This document shows positions 43,005 to 52,287 of a stretch of 64,000 nucleotides of DNA, in pieces. Below the pieces are notes generated by a model. The model saw nothing but the letters and a program-made list of their open reading frames with translations. It was not told the DNA's origin and did no database searches. The translations under genes were made by a program, and so were the position numbers. This stretch comes from an uncultured Collinsella sp. GTDB taxonomy: Bacteria; Actinomycetota; Coriobacteriia; Coriobacteriales; Coriobacteriaceae. The stretch lies in assembly GCA_958407995.1 (NCBI GenBank), contig CATYJU010000007.1, positions 1 through 64,000 on the forward strand, in the 5' to 3' direction. Positions within the stretch are counted from its first letter, which is position 1, and each line of letters starts with the position of its first letter.

Positions 43005-43140
43005 GGAAAATCTCGTAGAGCATAATTCCTTCATATTTAAACCCCTCAGCCCCTATCACCGTAAACGAATCGCAGCCGAGCGCCGTCGACGGCACGTATA
43101 CAATGGTGCGCGTCCTTTTATGCCGACACCGGGAGTAGAC

Positions 43141-43914
43141 ATGCTGCTCGCTATCGATATGGGAAACACGCAGACGGCCATGGGCCTGTTTGACGGAGAC
43201 GAGCTGGTGCAGTCGTGGCGCATGCCCACCGACCGCTCCTATACCGCCGACGAGATCCATGTGCGCCTGATGGGTTTCTTTAAGATGTACGGCCTTTCGC
43301 TCGATGCGGTCGACGCGATCGCCTTTGCGGGCGTGGTGCCGCAGCTCTCGCGCGAGTGGCACGCCGTGGCCGACCGCATTGCCGCGGACGCCATCGTCAT
43401 CGGGCCGCAGACGGCCGCCGTAACCAAGCTGCGGGCGGCGCGCCCCCAGGCCGTTGGTGCCGACCGCATCGCCAACGCCGTCGCTGCCGAAACCTTCTAT
43501 GGCGCGCCGGCGATCGTGGTGGACTTTGGCACCGCGACCAATATCGACGTCATCGATGAGGACGGTTATTACATTGGCGGAGCGATCGCGCCGGGCATTC
43601 GCATCTCCATGGACGCGCTTGCCGCCCGTGCCGCCAAGCTCGCCAGCGTGCCGCTCGAGGCGCCCGAGCACGCCATCGGCCGCGATACCGAGGAGTGCAT
43701 CAAGGTCGGCGCCGTGATGGGCGCCGCCGCCATGGCCGAAGGCCTGGTCGCGCGCATGAAGCGCGAGCTGGGCCGCGACGATGCCACCGTTATCGCCACG
43801 GGCGGCCTCGCCGGCATCGTCGCCGGCTCGACCGATGCCTTCGACGTGGTAGACGGCCAACTCACCATCAAGGGCATCTGCGAAATCTACCGCCGCATGC
43901 AGAAGCTGGGATAG
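43141..43914 (+). CDS. coaX: type III pantothenate kinase
   Basis: A 257-residue enzyme of the ASKHA fold. It has the phosphate motif DMGNTQT at the start, GADRIANAV and VVDFGTATNIDVI in the middle and YIGGAIAPGI. The family makes 4'-phosphopantothenate, the first step of CoA synthesis, and is not feedback-inhibited. The start at 43141 has a GGGAG site; a possible start at 43120 adds seven residues. A TATACAAT box lies about 40 bases upstream. Confidence 0.93.
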   Translation: MLLAIDMGNTQTAMGLFDGDELVQSWRMPTDRSYTADEIHVRLMGFFKMYGLSLDAVDAIAFAGVVPQLSREWHAVADRIAADAIVIGPQTAAVTKLRAARPQAVGADRIANAVAAETFYGAPAIVVDFGTATNIDVIDEDGYYIGGAIAPGIRISMDALAARAAKLASVPLEAPEHAIGRDTEECIKVGAVMGAAAMAEGLVARMKRELGRDDATVIATGGLAGIVAGSTDAFDVVDGQLTIKGICEIYRRMQKLG

Positions 43915-43992
43915 AGCAGGGGCTTAAGTCGAGCGCGCCCGATGCCACAGTCCCCGCAAATGCTCGCCAAGCCTATTCCTCAGACAGGCGAA

Positions 43993-44020
43993 ACCCTCCC
44001 CGGCACAGGCCGAGGAGGGT
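43993..44020. terminator. terminator between convergent genes
   Basis: ACCCTCC...CGG and CCG...GGAGGGT arms with a six-base loop, between coaX and the biotin-ligase-like gene. Confidence 0.65.
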
Positions 44021-44059
44021 CTTGTTGTCATGTCTATCTTTGGGCGCGAACGCCCCGCG

Positions 44060-44761
44060 CTACAGCCCGCGAATTCGTACGGCCTCGGGCGGAAACTCCT
44101 GCTCGCCGGCATCGGTCTTAATGGTCGCGCGGCCCCAGATGTCCAGGCCTGCAAACACACCGACCGCAAGCGGCAGGCCGTTGGGCGACACCGCCGCAAC
44201 TTGGCGGCCCAGCAGCGGCACCATGTCGAAGTACTCGCCCAGCACGGGAGCCAGCGGCCCTGCGGCGCCTTGCGGCGTGTTGGCAACAACCGCCCAAGCG
44301 CCCACGCGGGCCAGCACGGCGGCGGCCAGCGTCTCGACCAGCGCTTCGTCAGCCACGTCCACACCAAGCTCGCCCAGCGCCGAACGCTCAATATCCACCG
44401 TCACGGCACCGAACATGCCCGCAGCAGCGGCACCGCCGTTCACGGCAACACGCGCGAGCGACGTCTCAAACGCAGGCGCACCGCACACGATATCGCTCGG
44501 CCACTGGATACCCACCTTACCGGCAAGGCCCAACCCCGGCGTCGAAGCCGTGCCCACGAGCGCGTCCATCATGCCCATCGCAGCCACAAACGGCAGGCCG
44601 TGGAAGGCATGCATGTTCACGTCCGGGCGCACGATCAGCGAAAACGTCAGCGAGGCATCGCCCGCGCTCCATGCGCACCAGCCCGCGGACGCACCCTCGC
44701 GGCCCGCGTCACGTGCCGAGTCGAGCTCGGCGCCGGCGGCAACAGCATTCATCTCGATCAT
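44060..44761 (-). CDS. degenerate biotin--protein ligase-like protein
   Basis: A 233-residue protein with the outline of a BirA catalytic domain: SLTFSLIVRP (family LxxSxxLxP) near 37-46, VGIQWPSDIVCG near 85-96 (family GIKWPNDI), and a C-terminal SH3-like segment with GLDIWGRATIKTDAGE. The biotin-adenylate loop GRGRxGR is replaced by GREGASAGW, and the lysine of WPND is altered. It may be inactive or use another substrate. The ATG directly abuts the folP-folK stop. BirA and CoaX often occur together, here on opposite strands. Confidence 0.55.
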   Translation of the reverse strand: MIEMNAVAAGAELDSARDAGREGASAGWCAWSAGDASLTFSLIVRPDVNMHAFHGLPFVAAMGMMDALVGTASTPGLGLAGKVGIQWPSDIVCGAPAFETSLARVAVNGGAAAAGMFGAVTVDIERSALGELGVDVADEALVETLAAAVLARVGAWAVVANTPQGAAGPLAPVLGEYFDMVPLLGRQVAAVSPNGLPLAVGVFAGLDIWGRATIKTDAGEQEFPPEAVRIRGL

Positions 44762-46504
44762 CTACATACGCCCCAATTCGCCCACGATATGACCCACGCG
44801 GTCCTCGGGCTCCTTGACCTCGACACCGTTGTAGCGGAAGAACCGCGCCGGGTCGTGCATCAGGTCCTCGAGCGGCACCAGCACAAAGTCGCGCTCGCCA
44901 ATGAGAGGATGCGGCAGGCGCAGCTTTTTGCCGCCGTGGGTCTCGCCATCCATCCACAGCAGGTCCAGGTCGATGGTGCGCGGGCCGTTGGCCTTGGCCT
45001 TTTTGGAGCGGTCGCGCCCCAGCTCAGCCTCGATCTTCATAAGCTCGTCGAGCAGCACCAACGGCGCCAGCTCGGTCTTGATCTCGATGACGGCGTTGGC
45101 AAACGCGTCCTGGCGCGTCTCGTAGGCAGGCTCGCTCTCGTAGATCTTGGAGGAGTTGGACACGCAGGTGAGTGGAATCTCGGCGATCATCTCGCGTGCA
45201 GCGCGGATGTTGTCGCAGCGATGCCCCAGGTTGGAGCCCACAGCCACAAACGCGCGGCGCGGCTGCGGCTTGGCAACCGCCCAGTAACCGTTCAGGAACT
45301 GCGCAAAACCCGCGGCGTCGTGCACGCGCACGATGTTGGCACCGGCCTGGATGGCGCCCAGGCACACGCCAAACGTGGCGGCATCGCGCTCGGCAGCCTC
45401 GGTCACGCCCGAGACGGCGCCCACAAAGCGCTTGCGCGACACGGCGCACATGAGCGGATAGCCCATCGACGCCATCTTGGCAGTCTCGCGCTGGATGACG
45501 ATGTCTTCGTTAGCCGACTTACCAAAGCCCGGGCCAGGATCGATGCAGATGCGGTCGCGCGACACGCCGGCATGGATGAGCGTGCGGGCCTGGTCGGACA
45601 GAAAGCCCATGACGCGGCGCATGATGGGCGCCGAATCGGGCAGGGTGAAGCGGCGGAGCTGCGAGGTGGGCACGTAGGCTTCCTCGCGGCGGGCGCTGCG
45701 GCGCATCATGGCGGCCAGTCGGTCATTGGACTCCGATGCGGCCTCGGTGGCCTCGGGCGCGGCCTCGGGCGCGGGCGCGACGGTCTCGGCGGCAGCAGCC
45801 TGCTCGGCGGCCGGCGTCTCCTGCTCGCTTGAAGGCTCGGACGTGGGCTCCGGTTCGCCAAACGGCAACGAGGGCTGCACCACGCCGCCCGGAAGCTTGG
45901 CCTCCGGCTTAGGCTCGCCCAGCAACTTGCCGCGACGGCGGCGAGCCGGCTTCTCGGCCTCACGCGCGGCCTCGGCAGCCGCCTCGCGCGCCTTCTCGGC
46001 AACAAACGCCGCTGCCGAGGTATCGAGCTGCACCGTTGCGTGCGTGCGTGCGGGCGCGGCGACCTCGCCGGCATGCATCACGATGACGCCGCAGGTACTC
46101 GTCTTAACAAACTCGACCATCTTGGGATCGGTGAAGCCCGTCACGTCGTTGACGATTGAGGCGCCGCAGCGCACGGCCGCCTTGGCAACCGCCACATGAC
46201 GCGTGTCGATCGAGACGATGGCGCCCTCCTTGGCCAGCGCGCGCACCACGGGCAGCACGCGGCGAGCCTCCTCGTCGGGGTTGACCGGGGTAAAGCCGGG
46301 GCGCGTGGACTCGCCGCCCACGTCGATGATGTCGGCGCCGGCGTCGAGCATCGCCAGGCCGTACTCGATGGCGGCATCGGGGTCGAAGTGCTCCCCGCCA
46401 TCGCTAAACGAATCGGGCGTCACGTTGAGGACGCCCATGATGCGCGGACGGTCAAAGCTGAGCTCGTACTTTCCGCACCGCCATGTCTTGCTGTCGTTCG
46501 CCAT
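44762..46504 (-). CDS. folP-folK: bifunctional dihydropteroate synthase / HPPK with long internal insert
   Basis: A 580-residue fusion. DHPS parts: MGVLNVTPDSFSDGG, DVGGESTRPG, DVTGF and VIVMHAG (about 22-148), then IDPGPGFGK, SRKRF and IVRVHDA (about 312-405). Between them is an insert of about 130 residues rich in Ala, Pro and Glu, inside the TIM barrel. HPPK (FolK) covers about 418-580 (FVAVGSNLGHR, GPRTIDLDLL). Together they join pterin pyrophosphate to p-aminobenzoate in folate synthesis; DHPS is the sulfonamide target. The ATG at 46504 has GGAGG six bases upstream. Confidence 0.92.
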   Translation of the reverse strand: MANDSKTWRCGKYELSFDRPRIMGVLNVTPDSFSDGGEHFDPDAAIEYGLAMLDAGADIIDVGGESTRPGFTPVNPDEEARRVLPVVRALAKEGAIVSIDTRHVAVAKAAVRCGASIVNDVTGFTDPKMVEFVKTSTCGVIVMHAGEVAAPARTHATVQLDTSAAAFVAEKAREAAAEAAREAEKPARRRRGKLLGEPKPEAKLPGGVVQPSLPFGEPEPTSEPSSEQETPAAEQAAAAETVAPAPEAAPEATEAASESNDRLAAMMRRSARREEAYVPTSQLRRFTLPDSAPIMRRVMGFLSDQARTLIHAGVSRDRICIDPGPGFGKSANEDIVIQRETAKMASMGYPLMCAVSRKRFVGAVSGVTEAAERDAATFGVCLGAIQAGANIVRVHDAAGFAQFLNGYWAVAKPQPRRAFVAVGSNLGHRCDNIRAAREMIAEIPLTCVSNSSKIYESEPAYETRQDAFANAVIEIKTELAPLVLLDELMKIEAELGRDRSKKAKANGPRTIDLDLLWMDGETHGGKKLRLPHPLIGERDFVLVPLEDLMHDPARFFRYNGVEVKEPEDRVGHIVGELGRM

Positions 46505-46599
46505 GAACATCCTCCTAAAATGCCCACGCCGCCGAGCTTAGAGAGCTGGCGGCGGGGTCGCTTTGCACTCAGTCTTTCTATTGTATCCGCGCACACGGG

Positions 46600-47352
46600 C
46601 TAGAACGCAAACGCGGCCGCGATGTCGCAAGAAATCAGCAGGTCGGCATTTGCATCCTGATCGGTGGGAGCAAGGTTGCATATGGCCAGCGTATCGCCGG
46701 TAAAGTAACGCGTAAGGCCTGCCGCCGGATACACCACGAGCGAGGTCCCACCCACAATGAGGGCATCGGCCGCGGCGATGGCGGCAACGGCACCGGTCAG
46801 CACATGCTCATCGAGCGGCTCCTCGTAGAGCACCACATCGGGCTTAATGCGCCCGCCGCACGCGGGGCACGCGGGCACGCCCGCGGCATCCTCGTGCTCG
46901 CGCGAGCAAATCCACTCGGCGCTATAGACCGCGCCGCACGACTGGCAAATGTTGCGATGGACCGACCCGTGCAGCTCAAACACGCGCTGCGAGCCCGCCA
47001 TCTGATGCAAGCCGTCGATGTTTTGCGTCACCACGGCATCGAGCTTGCCGACTCGCTCCAGCTCGGCCAGCTTGGTGTGGCGGCGGTTGGGCTTGGCGCC
47101 AAGCGCAATCATCTTGGTGCGGTAGAAGTCGAAGAACTCGGCCGGATGCGCCTCGTAAAAGCTATGCGAGAGCATAGTCTCGGGCGGGTAGGCAAACTGC
47201 TGGTGATACAGGCCGTCCACGCTGCGGAAATCGGGGATGCCACTTGCCGTGGAAACACCCGCGCCGCCAAGGAAGACCACGCGCTTGTGGGTGTCAAACA
47301 GATCCGCCAGCGCGGCGGAGGCCTGCCTGGGGTCCGATATTGCCTGCGTCAT
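46600..47352 (-). CDS. cobB: SIR2-family NAD-dependent protein deacylase
   Basis: A 250-residue sirtuin from the ATG at 47352 (GGAGG site). Motifs: GAGVSTASGIPDFRS (about 30-44), TQNIDGLHQMAG, catalytic His in ELHGS, zinc cysteines CQSC and CPAC, and GTSLVVYPA. It removes acyl groups from lysines using NAD+. It is transcribed in the direction of folP-folK. Confidence 0.92.
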   Translation of the reverse strand: MTQAISDPRQASAALADLFDTHKRVVFLGGAGVSTASGIPDFRSVDGLYHQQFAYPPETMLSHSFYEAHPAEFFDFYRTKMIALGAKPNRRHTKLAELERVGKLDAVVTQNIDGLHQMAGSQRVFELHGSVHRNICQSCGAVYSAEWICSREHEDAAGVPACPACGGRIKPDVVLYEEPLDEHVLTGAVAAIAAADALIVGGTSLVVYPAAGLTRYFTGDTLAICNLAPTDQDANADLLISCDIAAAFAF

Positions 47353-47488
47353 ATGAGTCCTCCGTCCTTGGTTAGCCGGGCAGCGTTGAGCGACGTCCCA
47401 GCATGCGGCCTTTAAGTCAGCATGCGCGGATCCCACCCCGCCCCTGTTGCGCTAATCTTAAGCCTGCCAACCCCGTCGAAAGGACACC

Positions 47489-48307
47489 ATGCCTCAGACT
47501 TACACTTTCGCCTCGTGGAACGTCAACGGCCTGCGCGCCGTGCTCAAAAAGGACCCGAGCTTTATCCAGATCGCGCAAGAACTCGACGTCGATATCCTGG
47601 CGCTGCAAGAGACCAAGCTGCAAGAAGGCCAGGTCGATATTGACCTGCCCGGCTATCGCCAAACCTGGAGCTACGCCGAGCGTAAAGGCTATTCGGGCAC
47701 TGCGGTCTTTAGCCGCCAGGAACCGCTGCGCGTGCTGCACGCCGACGCGCTGTTACCCTACGCCGGCGAGGGCGAGGCCGCCGAGCTCGTTGCCCAAGCC
47801 GCAACCGAGGGCCGCGTCTGTGCGCTCGAGTTCGACAAGTTTTGGTTTGTGGATGTCTACACGCCCAACGCGCAAAACGAACTCGCGCGCATCGATGTGC
47901 GCATGGCCTGGGACGATGCCTACCGCGGCTTTTTGAGCGCGCTTGAGCACGAGACCAACAAACCCGTCGTAACCTGCGGCGACTTTAACGTGGCGCACGA
48001 GGAAATCGACCTTAAGAACCCCAAGTCCAACCGCGGCAACGCCGGCTTTTCGGACGAGGAGCGCGGCAAGTTTACCGAGCTGCTCAACGCCGGCTTTACC
48101 GATACCTGGCGCGCGGCAAACCCCGACGTCGAGGGCGTCTACAGCTGGTGGAGCTACCGCTTTAATGCTCGCAAGAACAACGCCGGCTGGCGCATCGATT
48201 ATTTCCTGGTGAGCGACGCAATCGCCGACAACGTACGCGACACCGGTATCCGTGGCGATATCTTCGGCAGCGACCACTGCCCCGTCACCCTCACGCTAGA
48301 ACTCTAG
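47489..48307 (+). CDS. xth: exodeoxyribonuclease III
   Basis: A 272-residue AP endonuclease/exonuclease III. Catalytic motifs: FASWNVNGLRA at the start, LALQETKLQ (Glu), CGDFNVAHEEIDL (Asp-Asn) and the terminal FGSDHCPVTL (Asp-His). It repairs abasic sites. The ATG has AAAGGA upstream. It is divergent from the sirtuin gene. Confidence 0.94.
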   Translation: MPQTYTFASWNVNGLRAVLKKDPSFIQIAQELDVDILALQETKLQEGQVDIDLPGYRQTWSYAERKGYSGTAVFSRQEPLRVLHADALLPYAGEGEAAELVAQAATEGRVCALEFDKFWFVDVYTPNAQNELARIDVRMAWDDAYRGFLSALEHETNKPVVTCGDFNVAHEEIDLKNPKSNRGNAGFSDEERGKFTELLNAGFTDTWRAANPDVEGVYSWWSYRFNARKNNAGWRIDYFLVSDAIADNVRDTGIRGDIFGSDHCPVTLTLEL

Positions 48308-48314
48308 CCCCAAT

Positions 48315-48361
48315 TGATCCCCTGGGGACGGAGGAAAAGGGATCATTTTCACCTCGCGAGG
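48315..48361 (-). repeat. spacer motif M, copy 3
   Basis: The reverse-orientation counterpart of the segment at 21492-21538, with GGGACGGAGGAAAAGGGATC. It sits between xth and palindrome D. The 48308-48842 gap contains only repeats. Confidence 0.6.
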
Positions 48362-48380
48362 GAACCCACGCGGCCCTCCC

Positions 48381-48540
48381 GCCACGGAACTGACCCATCT
48401 ACTACGTTTAAGCCACTACCCTCAACCACAGCGAACAACGCAAAAAGAAAACCGCAGGTAGAAAGCCTGCGGTTTTTCATAAAACGCGGTCATGGTCGGG
48501 GGTATCAAGCTAAACGTAGTAGATGGGCCAGTTTCGTGGC
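48381..48540. repeat. 160-bp palindrome-ended element, copy D
   Basis: Its ends contain CCATCTACTACGTTTA in inverted orientation, extended by GCCACGRAACTG. A central hairpin AAACCGCAGG / CCTGCGGTTT ends in T's. It is the partner of copy B. Confidence 0.8.
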
Positions 48541-48553
48541 AAGCGCCGCCAAC

Positions 48554-48610
48554 TGATTCCCCGGGAACGTCTGGAGACGGAGGAAAACGGATCGATTTGG
48601 CTCTCTGAGG
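48554..48610 (-). repeat. spacer motif M, copy 4
   Basis: GAGACGGAGGAAAACGGATC and flanks, a degenerate M segment in reverse orientation between palindromes D and E. Confidence 0.5.
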
Positions 48611-48642
48611 GCCACGATGCCCGTCATATCAGCCGGCCATTC

Positions 48643-48796
48643 CAAAACTATGCCGGTTTACGGGGCTGAATCGCGAACCCCCAACCATACGCAATTCCGA
48701 AATAATAAAACCTCAGGTAAACGGCTTGCTCTATTTTGAAAAAAGCCGGTATGGTCGGCCTACGCTAATCTAGCCCCGTAAACCGGCATAGTTTTG
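48643..48796. repeat. 154-bp palindrome-ended element, copy E
   Basis: It has the same length and ends (CAAAACTATGCCGGTTTAC) as copy A, 27 kb away. The interior is more diverged; only the inner CCAACCATAC-type motif and its partner remain recognisable. Confidence 0.8.
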
Positions 48797-48842
48797 AAAT
48801 GGTACTTCGGAAGTATTGATTCACGCCCCGGCGCAACCAGCC

Positions 48843-49556
48843 CTACAGCCCGTATTTCACGACAACGCGGTTGATCCGTCGACACCAAGGCTTGTAGAGG
48901 GCGGCCAAGAACACGCAGGTCGCGAGGCCGTGTGTGATATCGAACGGCACTGCCGTGGCAAGACGCGCCACGACGCCCGCCCACGTGAGCGGTTGTACAA
49001 AACCGATAATGTCGTACGCGTTGATCACCACGCCGTACAGCAGACCCGAAGCAAAGCCGTACGCCATCAGCGCCGGCATGCGCACGGTTCCATCCGCACG
49101 GTCGAACGCACCGGCATGCGCCAGCGCACCGCCAACATAGCCAACCAGGCCCCAGGCATACATCTGCCATGGCGTCCACATGCCCTGCCCAAAAAAGAAA
49201 TTGCTGGTCAGTGCTGCCAACGCGCCGACCATGAAGCCGTTGCGACGCCCGAGCGTCGCCCCGGCGATGATGGCGATGGCGCTCACGGGTTTAAAGTCGG
49301 GAATGGGGCCGAACAAGATGCGGCCCGCCGCCGCCAGCGCCGCCAGCACCAGCGTGGGCATAATCTGGCGCAGGCCCGGTCGCGACGCCTCGTAGCCTGC
49401 AAAGAACAGCGCAAGCACCAGCGCCACCACGACAAGCATGGCGAGCGCCGCCTGCTCAACGCCCGCCAGCAACGCCGTTGCCATCACCGCCGGCACCGCC
49501 AACAACAGCGGAATCTCCAGTTTTGTGAGTAAACGCGAGAAACGACAGTCCGTCAT
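48843..49556 (-). CDS. ECF transporter substrate-binding (S) component
   Basis: A 237-residue membrane protein from the ATG at 49556, four bases after the ATPase gene. It has about six or seven helices and the family segment PDFKPVSAIAIIAGATLGRRNGF near 85-107, typical of S components of energy-coupling-factor vitamin or metal importers. The bound substrate cannot be told from sequence. It is the last gene of the T-A-S operon. Confidence 0.82.
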   Translation of the reverse strand: MTDCRFSRLLTKLEIPLLLAVPAVMATALLAGVEQAALAMLVVVALVLALFFAGYEASRPGLRQIMPTLVLAALAAAGRILFGPIPDFKPVSAIAIIAGATLGRRNGFMVGALAALTSNFFFGQGMWTPWQMYAWGLVGYVGGALAHAGAFDRADGTVRMPALMAYGFASGLLYGVVINAYDIIGFVQPLTWAGVVARLATAVPFDITHGLATCVFLAALYKPWCRRINRVVVKYGL

Positions 49557-49560
49557 CCCA

Positions 49561-51204
49561 TCACGCCCTATAGAACACGTTGTCGGCAAAGAAGTCGGCC
49601 GGGGGCTCCACGCAGGCAATCTCGCCGTCAAACATCATGGCGACGTCGTCGGCTACCTGCTCGGCAAAGTCCAAATCGTGCGTAGCCATGATGACGGTGC
49701 CGCCAGCCTTCGCATGGTCACGCAGGGCACGGGCGATGATGCGGCGGCTGGCCAGGTCCAAACCCTTGGTGGGCTCATCGAGCAATAGCAGCTCGGGGCC
49801 AATCAACAGCAGCTTTGCCAACGCAAGCAGCTGGCACTGACCGCCCGAAAGATCGTACGGGTGACGCGCCTCCAAGCCCGCCAGACCCAGGCGCGCTGTC
49901 TGCTCCCGTGCTGCGGCCTCGTCGTATCCGCAGGTCGAGGCCCATTCCATCAGCTCATCGCGAACCGTCTCGGCAACCAGCAATGCCTTGGGATTCTGTG
50001 GCAGCAGCGCCGCCGAGGCCGCTTCGCGCACCATGCGGCCGCGCTGCAGCTTGGCGGTCTTCGCCAGCACCGAGAGCATCGTCGACTTACCGCATCCGTT
50101 GCCGCCCACGATTGCATGCACCGCGCCAGCCGAAAACGAAGCATCGAGCCCGCGCAGCACCCAGCCGGACGCTCGATCGTAGCGAAACCAGCCTTCCGAC
50201 AGGATGGTAGCCGACCCGCCGTGCATTTTTTGGAGTATTCTGCTTCCATCCGTGCGCGGGAAGGCTTCCGAGCCGTTCTCGAGCGACGTTTGCGCCACAA
50301 ATTCGGACGATTTGTCCAATTCTGAACTTTTTTTCGCGCTCGATACGTCCCCGGGCGGCCCCAGAGAGCCCAAATTGTCCTCGCGCCTGCTGAATACTCC
50401 TTTATTTGCACATCGGATGGCACCCCACCCCAACATGTCATCGGAAAACAGCGATTCTCGGCGTCCCAAAGAAGCCATATCCGCCACCTCGCGCACGCGA
50501 CCGTTCTCAATCCGGTACGCACACGTCGCGTATTCGAGCATTGGGCGCGGCTGATGCGTAGCCACAACAACCGTGCAGCCCAGCTCACGGTTCACGCGAA
50601 ACAGCGCGTGCAGAAAATTCTTCTCGGCAACGGGATCGAGCTGAGACGTGGGCTCGTCGAGTAGCAGCACACGCGGACGCAGCGCCAGGACGGCGGCAAG
50701 CGACAGCAGCTGCTTGCGGCCACCCGAAAGCGTGTCGGTATCGCGATGAAGCCAGTCCTCCAGACCAAAGAAATAGCTGGTCTCGGCAACACGGCGGCGC
50801 ATCTCGTCGCGCGACACGCCCAGATTCTCTAGGCCAAACGCCATCTCGTGCCACACGGTCTCGCACACAATCTGGTTCTCGGGATCCTGGAACACATAGC
50901 CCACGCGCTCCGCCGATGCCCGCGCGTCCATGTCGGCAACGTTCTCGCCCAGCACGCGCAGTTCGCCAGTGCGCTCGCCCGCCGGCGCGATCTCGGGCTT
51001 GAGCAGCGACAGCAGCGTCGACTTACCCGATCCGGTACCGCCAACAAGCAACGCAAATGCACCTTGGGGAACAGACCAGTCGAGCCCCTCGAGCACCGCA
51101 GCATCAGCATCGGGGTAGGCAAAGCTCAGGCTCCGCACCTCAATCGCCGGCATATCCGGGCCGCACGCCGCGCCCGACACCGGGCCCCTATCCAACCGAG
51201 CCAT
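49561..51204 (-). CDS. ECF transporter double ATPase (EcfA-EcfA' fusion)
   Basis: A 547-residue protein with two ABC domains. The first (about 20-255) has GGTGSGKST, LSGGRKQL and LLLDEPTSQLDP; the second (about 335-545) has GGNGCGKST, LSGGQCQL and LLLDEPTKGLD. All catalytic motifs are intact. The linker of about 75 residues (Ser/Lys/Glu-rich) is largely encoded by a palindrome-ended repeat element at 50222-50410. It energises the importer with the T component (start overlaps the T stop, TGATG) and the S component. Confidence 0.9.
   Translation of the reverse strand: MARLDRGPVSGAACGPDMPAIEVRSLSFAYPDADAAVLEGLDWSVPQGAFALLVGGTGSGKSTLLSLLKPEIAPAGERTGELRVLGENVADMDARASAERVGYVFQDPENQIVCETVWHEMAFGLENLGVSRDEMRRRVAETSYFFGLEDWLHRDTDTLSGGRKQLLSLAAVLALRPRVLLLDEPTSQLDPVAEKNFLHALFRVNRELGCTVVVATHQPRPMLEYATCAYRIENGRVREVADMASLGRRESLFSDDMLGWGAIRCANKGVFSRREDNLGSLGPPGDVSSAKKSSELDKSSEFVAQTSLENGSEAFPRTDGSRILQKMHGGSATILSEGWFRYDRASGWVLRGLDASFSAGAVHAIVGGNGCGKSTMLSVLAKTAKLQRGRMVREAASAALLPQNPKALLVAETVRDELMEWASTCGYDEAAAREQTARLGLAGLEARHPYDLSGGQCQLLALAKLLLIGPELLLLDEPTKGLDLASRRIIARALRDHAKAGGTVIMATHDLDFAEQVADDVAMMFDGEIACVEPPADFFADNVFYRA
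50222..50410. repeat. 189-bp inverted-repeat element inside the ECF ATPase gene
   Basis: The segment has 22-bp inverted ends sharing GGAGTATTC (left 50222-50243, right 50389-50410). It is AT-richer than the flanking code. Its length is a multiple of three and both crossing frames stay open, so it adds 63 residues between the two ATPase domains without breaking the gene. Confidence 0.65.
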
Positions 51205-52097
51205 CAGCCAAACCTCTTCTCATCAATCGCGTGCAACGCGCAAGGCAGCACCATCCAGGCAGCGTACACGACATAGCCCAGCCACGGCGCCGGCACCGAG
51301 AGCTGCGGATAAAACGAATACTGCGTCGTCGCGGTCCACGCCACTGCCGCCGTGGCCACGCCAAACAGCGCAAGCCCAACCAGCGCGGCAACGTCGCTGA
51401 GTCCCAGTCGATACCGCGCATACGTCGTACGACGCGTCGCGGCACCCCACCCGCGTGAGCGCATCGCGTCCGCGCGATCCAGCGAATCTTCCATGCCCCA
51501 GCCCATCAACACGCTTGACGCCCGCAGACGCGAGCGCACGGGATCGGCCGGCGCGCGCCCCGGCACGTCAATCGCATCCTGCACCGCCAGCACCGTACGA
51601 CCGCGGCGCAAAAACTGCGGGATAAGCCTCATGCACATCGAGATCATGAGCGCGATCACCGGTGCGGCATTACCCAGCAGCGCGAGCACCTTGTCGTATT
51701 CGAGCATCGACGCCGCGGCCTCAAACCACAGCACGCTCGCCACAAACAGCCCACCCATGCACAGGCCATATACCATGCTCTCCAGATACACCGCGCGCAT
51801 GCCAATGCGGAACAGCTCCGTCGAGCCCGAGGTGCCAAACAGTGGATTGACCAGCGCGATAATCAAAATCACCGGCAGCTGCCAGCGAAGCGCGCCCAGC
51901 GTGCGGGCAGCCCCACGCGTCGCAAATCCATACGCCAGCCCGCCCGCAAGTGACAGCGCGATCAGCACCGGCTGCATAGAGAACATGGTGAGCCCCAACG
52001 TCAGCACCATGTAGAGCGCCGGCACCGCCGGATGCGACATCGAAAATGCCGCGACGGGTTCGTTGCCCGATTCCTCTCGCATGGTGTCCACGGGCAT
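51204..52097 (-). CDS. ECF transporter transmembrane (T) component
   Basis: About 297 residues from the ATG at 52097, chosen over a TTG at 52115 because GAGGGG is well spaced. It has five or six helices, and the coupling-helix motif SRLRASSVLMGWGMEDSLDRADAMRSRG region carries the Ala-Arg-Gly style seen in EcfT/CbiQ proteins. It anchors the ATPases and S component. First gene of the operon. Confidence 0.85.
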   Translation of the reverse strand: MPVDTMREESGNEPVAAFSMSHPAVPALYMVLTLGLTMFSMQPVLIALSLAGGLAYGFATRGAARTLGALRWQLPVILIIALVNPLFGTSGSTELFRIGMRAVYLESMVYGLCMGGLFVASVLWFEAAASMLEYDKVLALLGNAAPVIALMISMCMRLIPQFLRRGRTVLAVQDAIDVPGRAPADPVRSRLRASSVLMGWGMEDSLDRADAMRSRGWGAATRRTTYARYRLGLSDVAALVGLALFGVATAAVAWTATTQYSFYPQLSVPAPWLGYVVYAAWMVLPCALHAIDEKRFG

Positions 52098-52287
52098 CCC
52101 CATCCCCTCGCTCAAACGTCAACGCCGCAGCGTCGCCACCATACACAACCAGCGCAAACGCCGTACCGCCGGCCCAAGCCTCAGCTGCCGCGCATCAATC
52201 GTTACGCGCTCATCATATGCCTGCGGTATCATATTGCGCCGTGTATCGTTTCCAAACACACGTCTCTATAACGTAACAGGAGATCAC

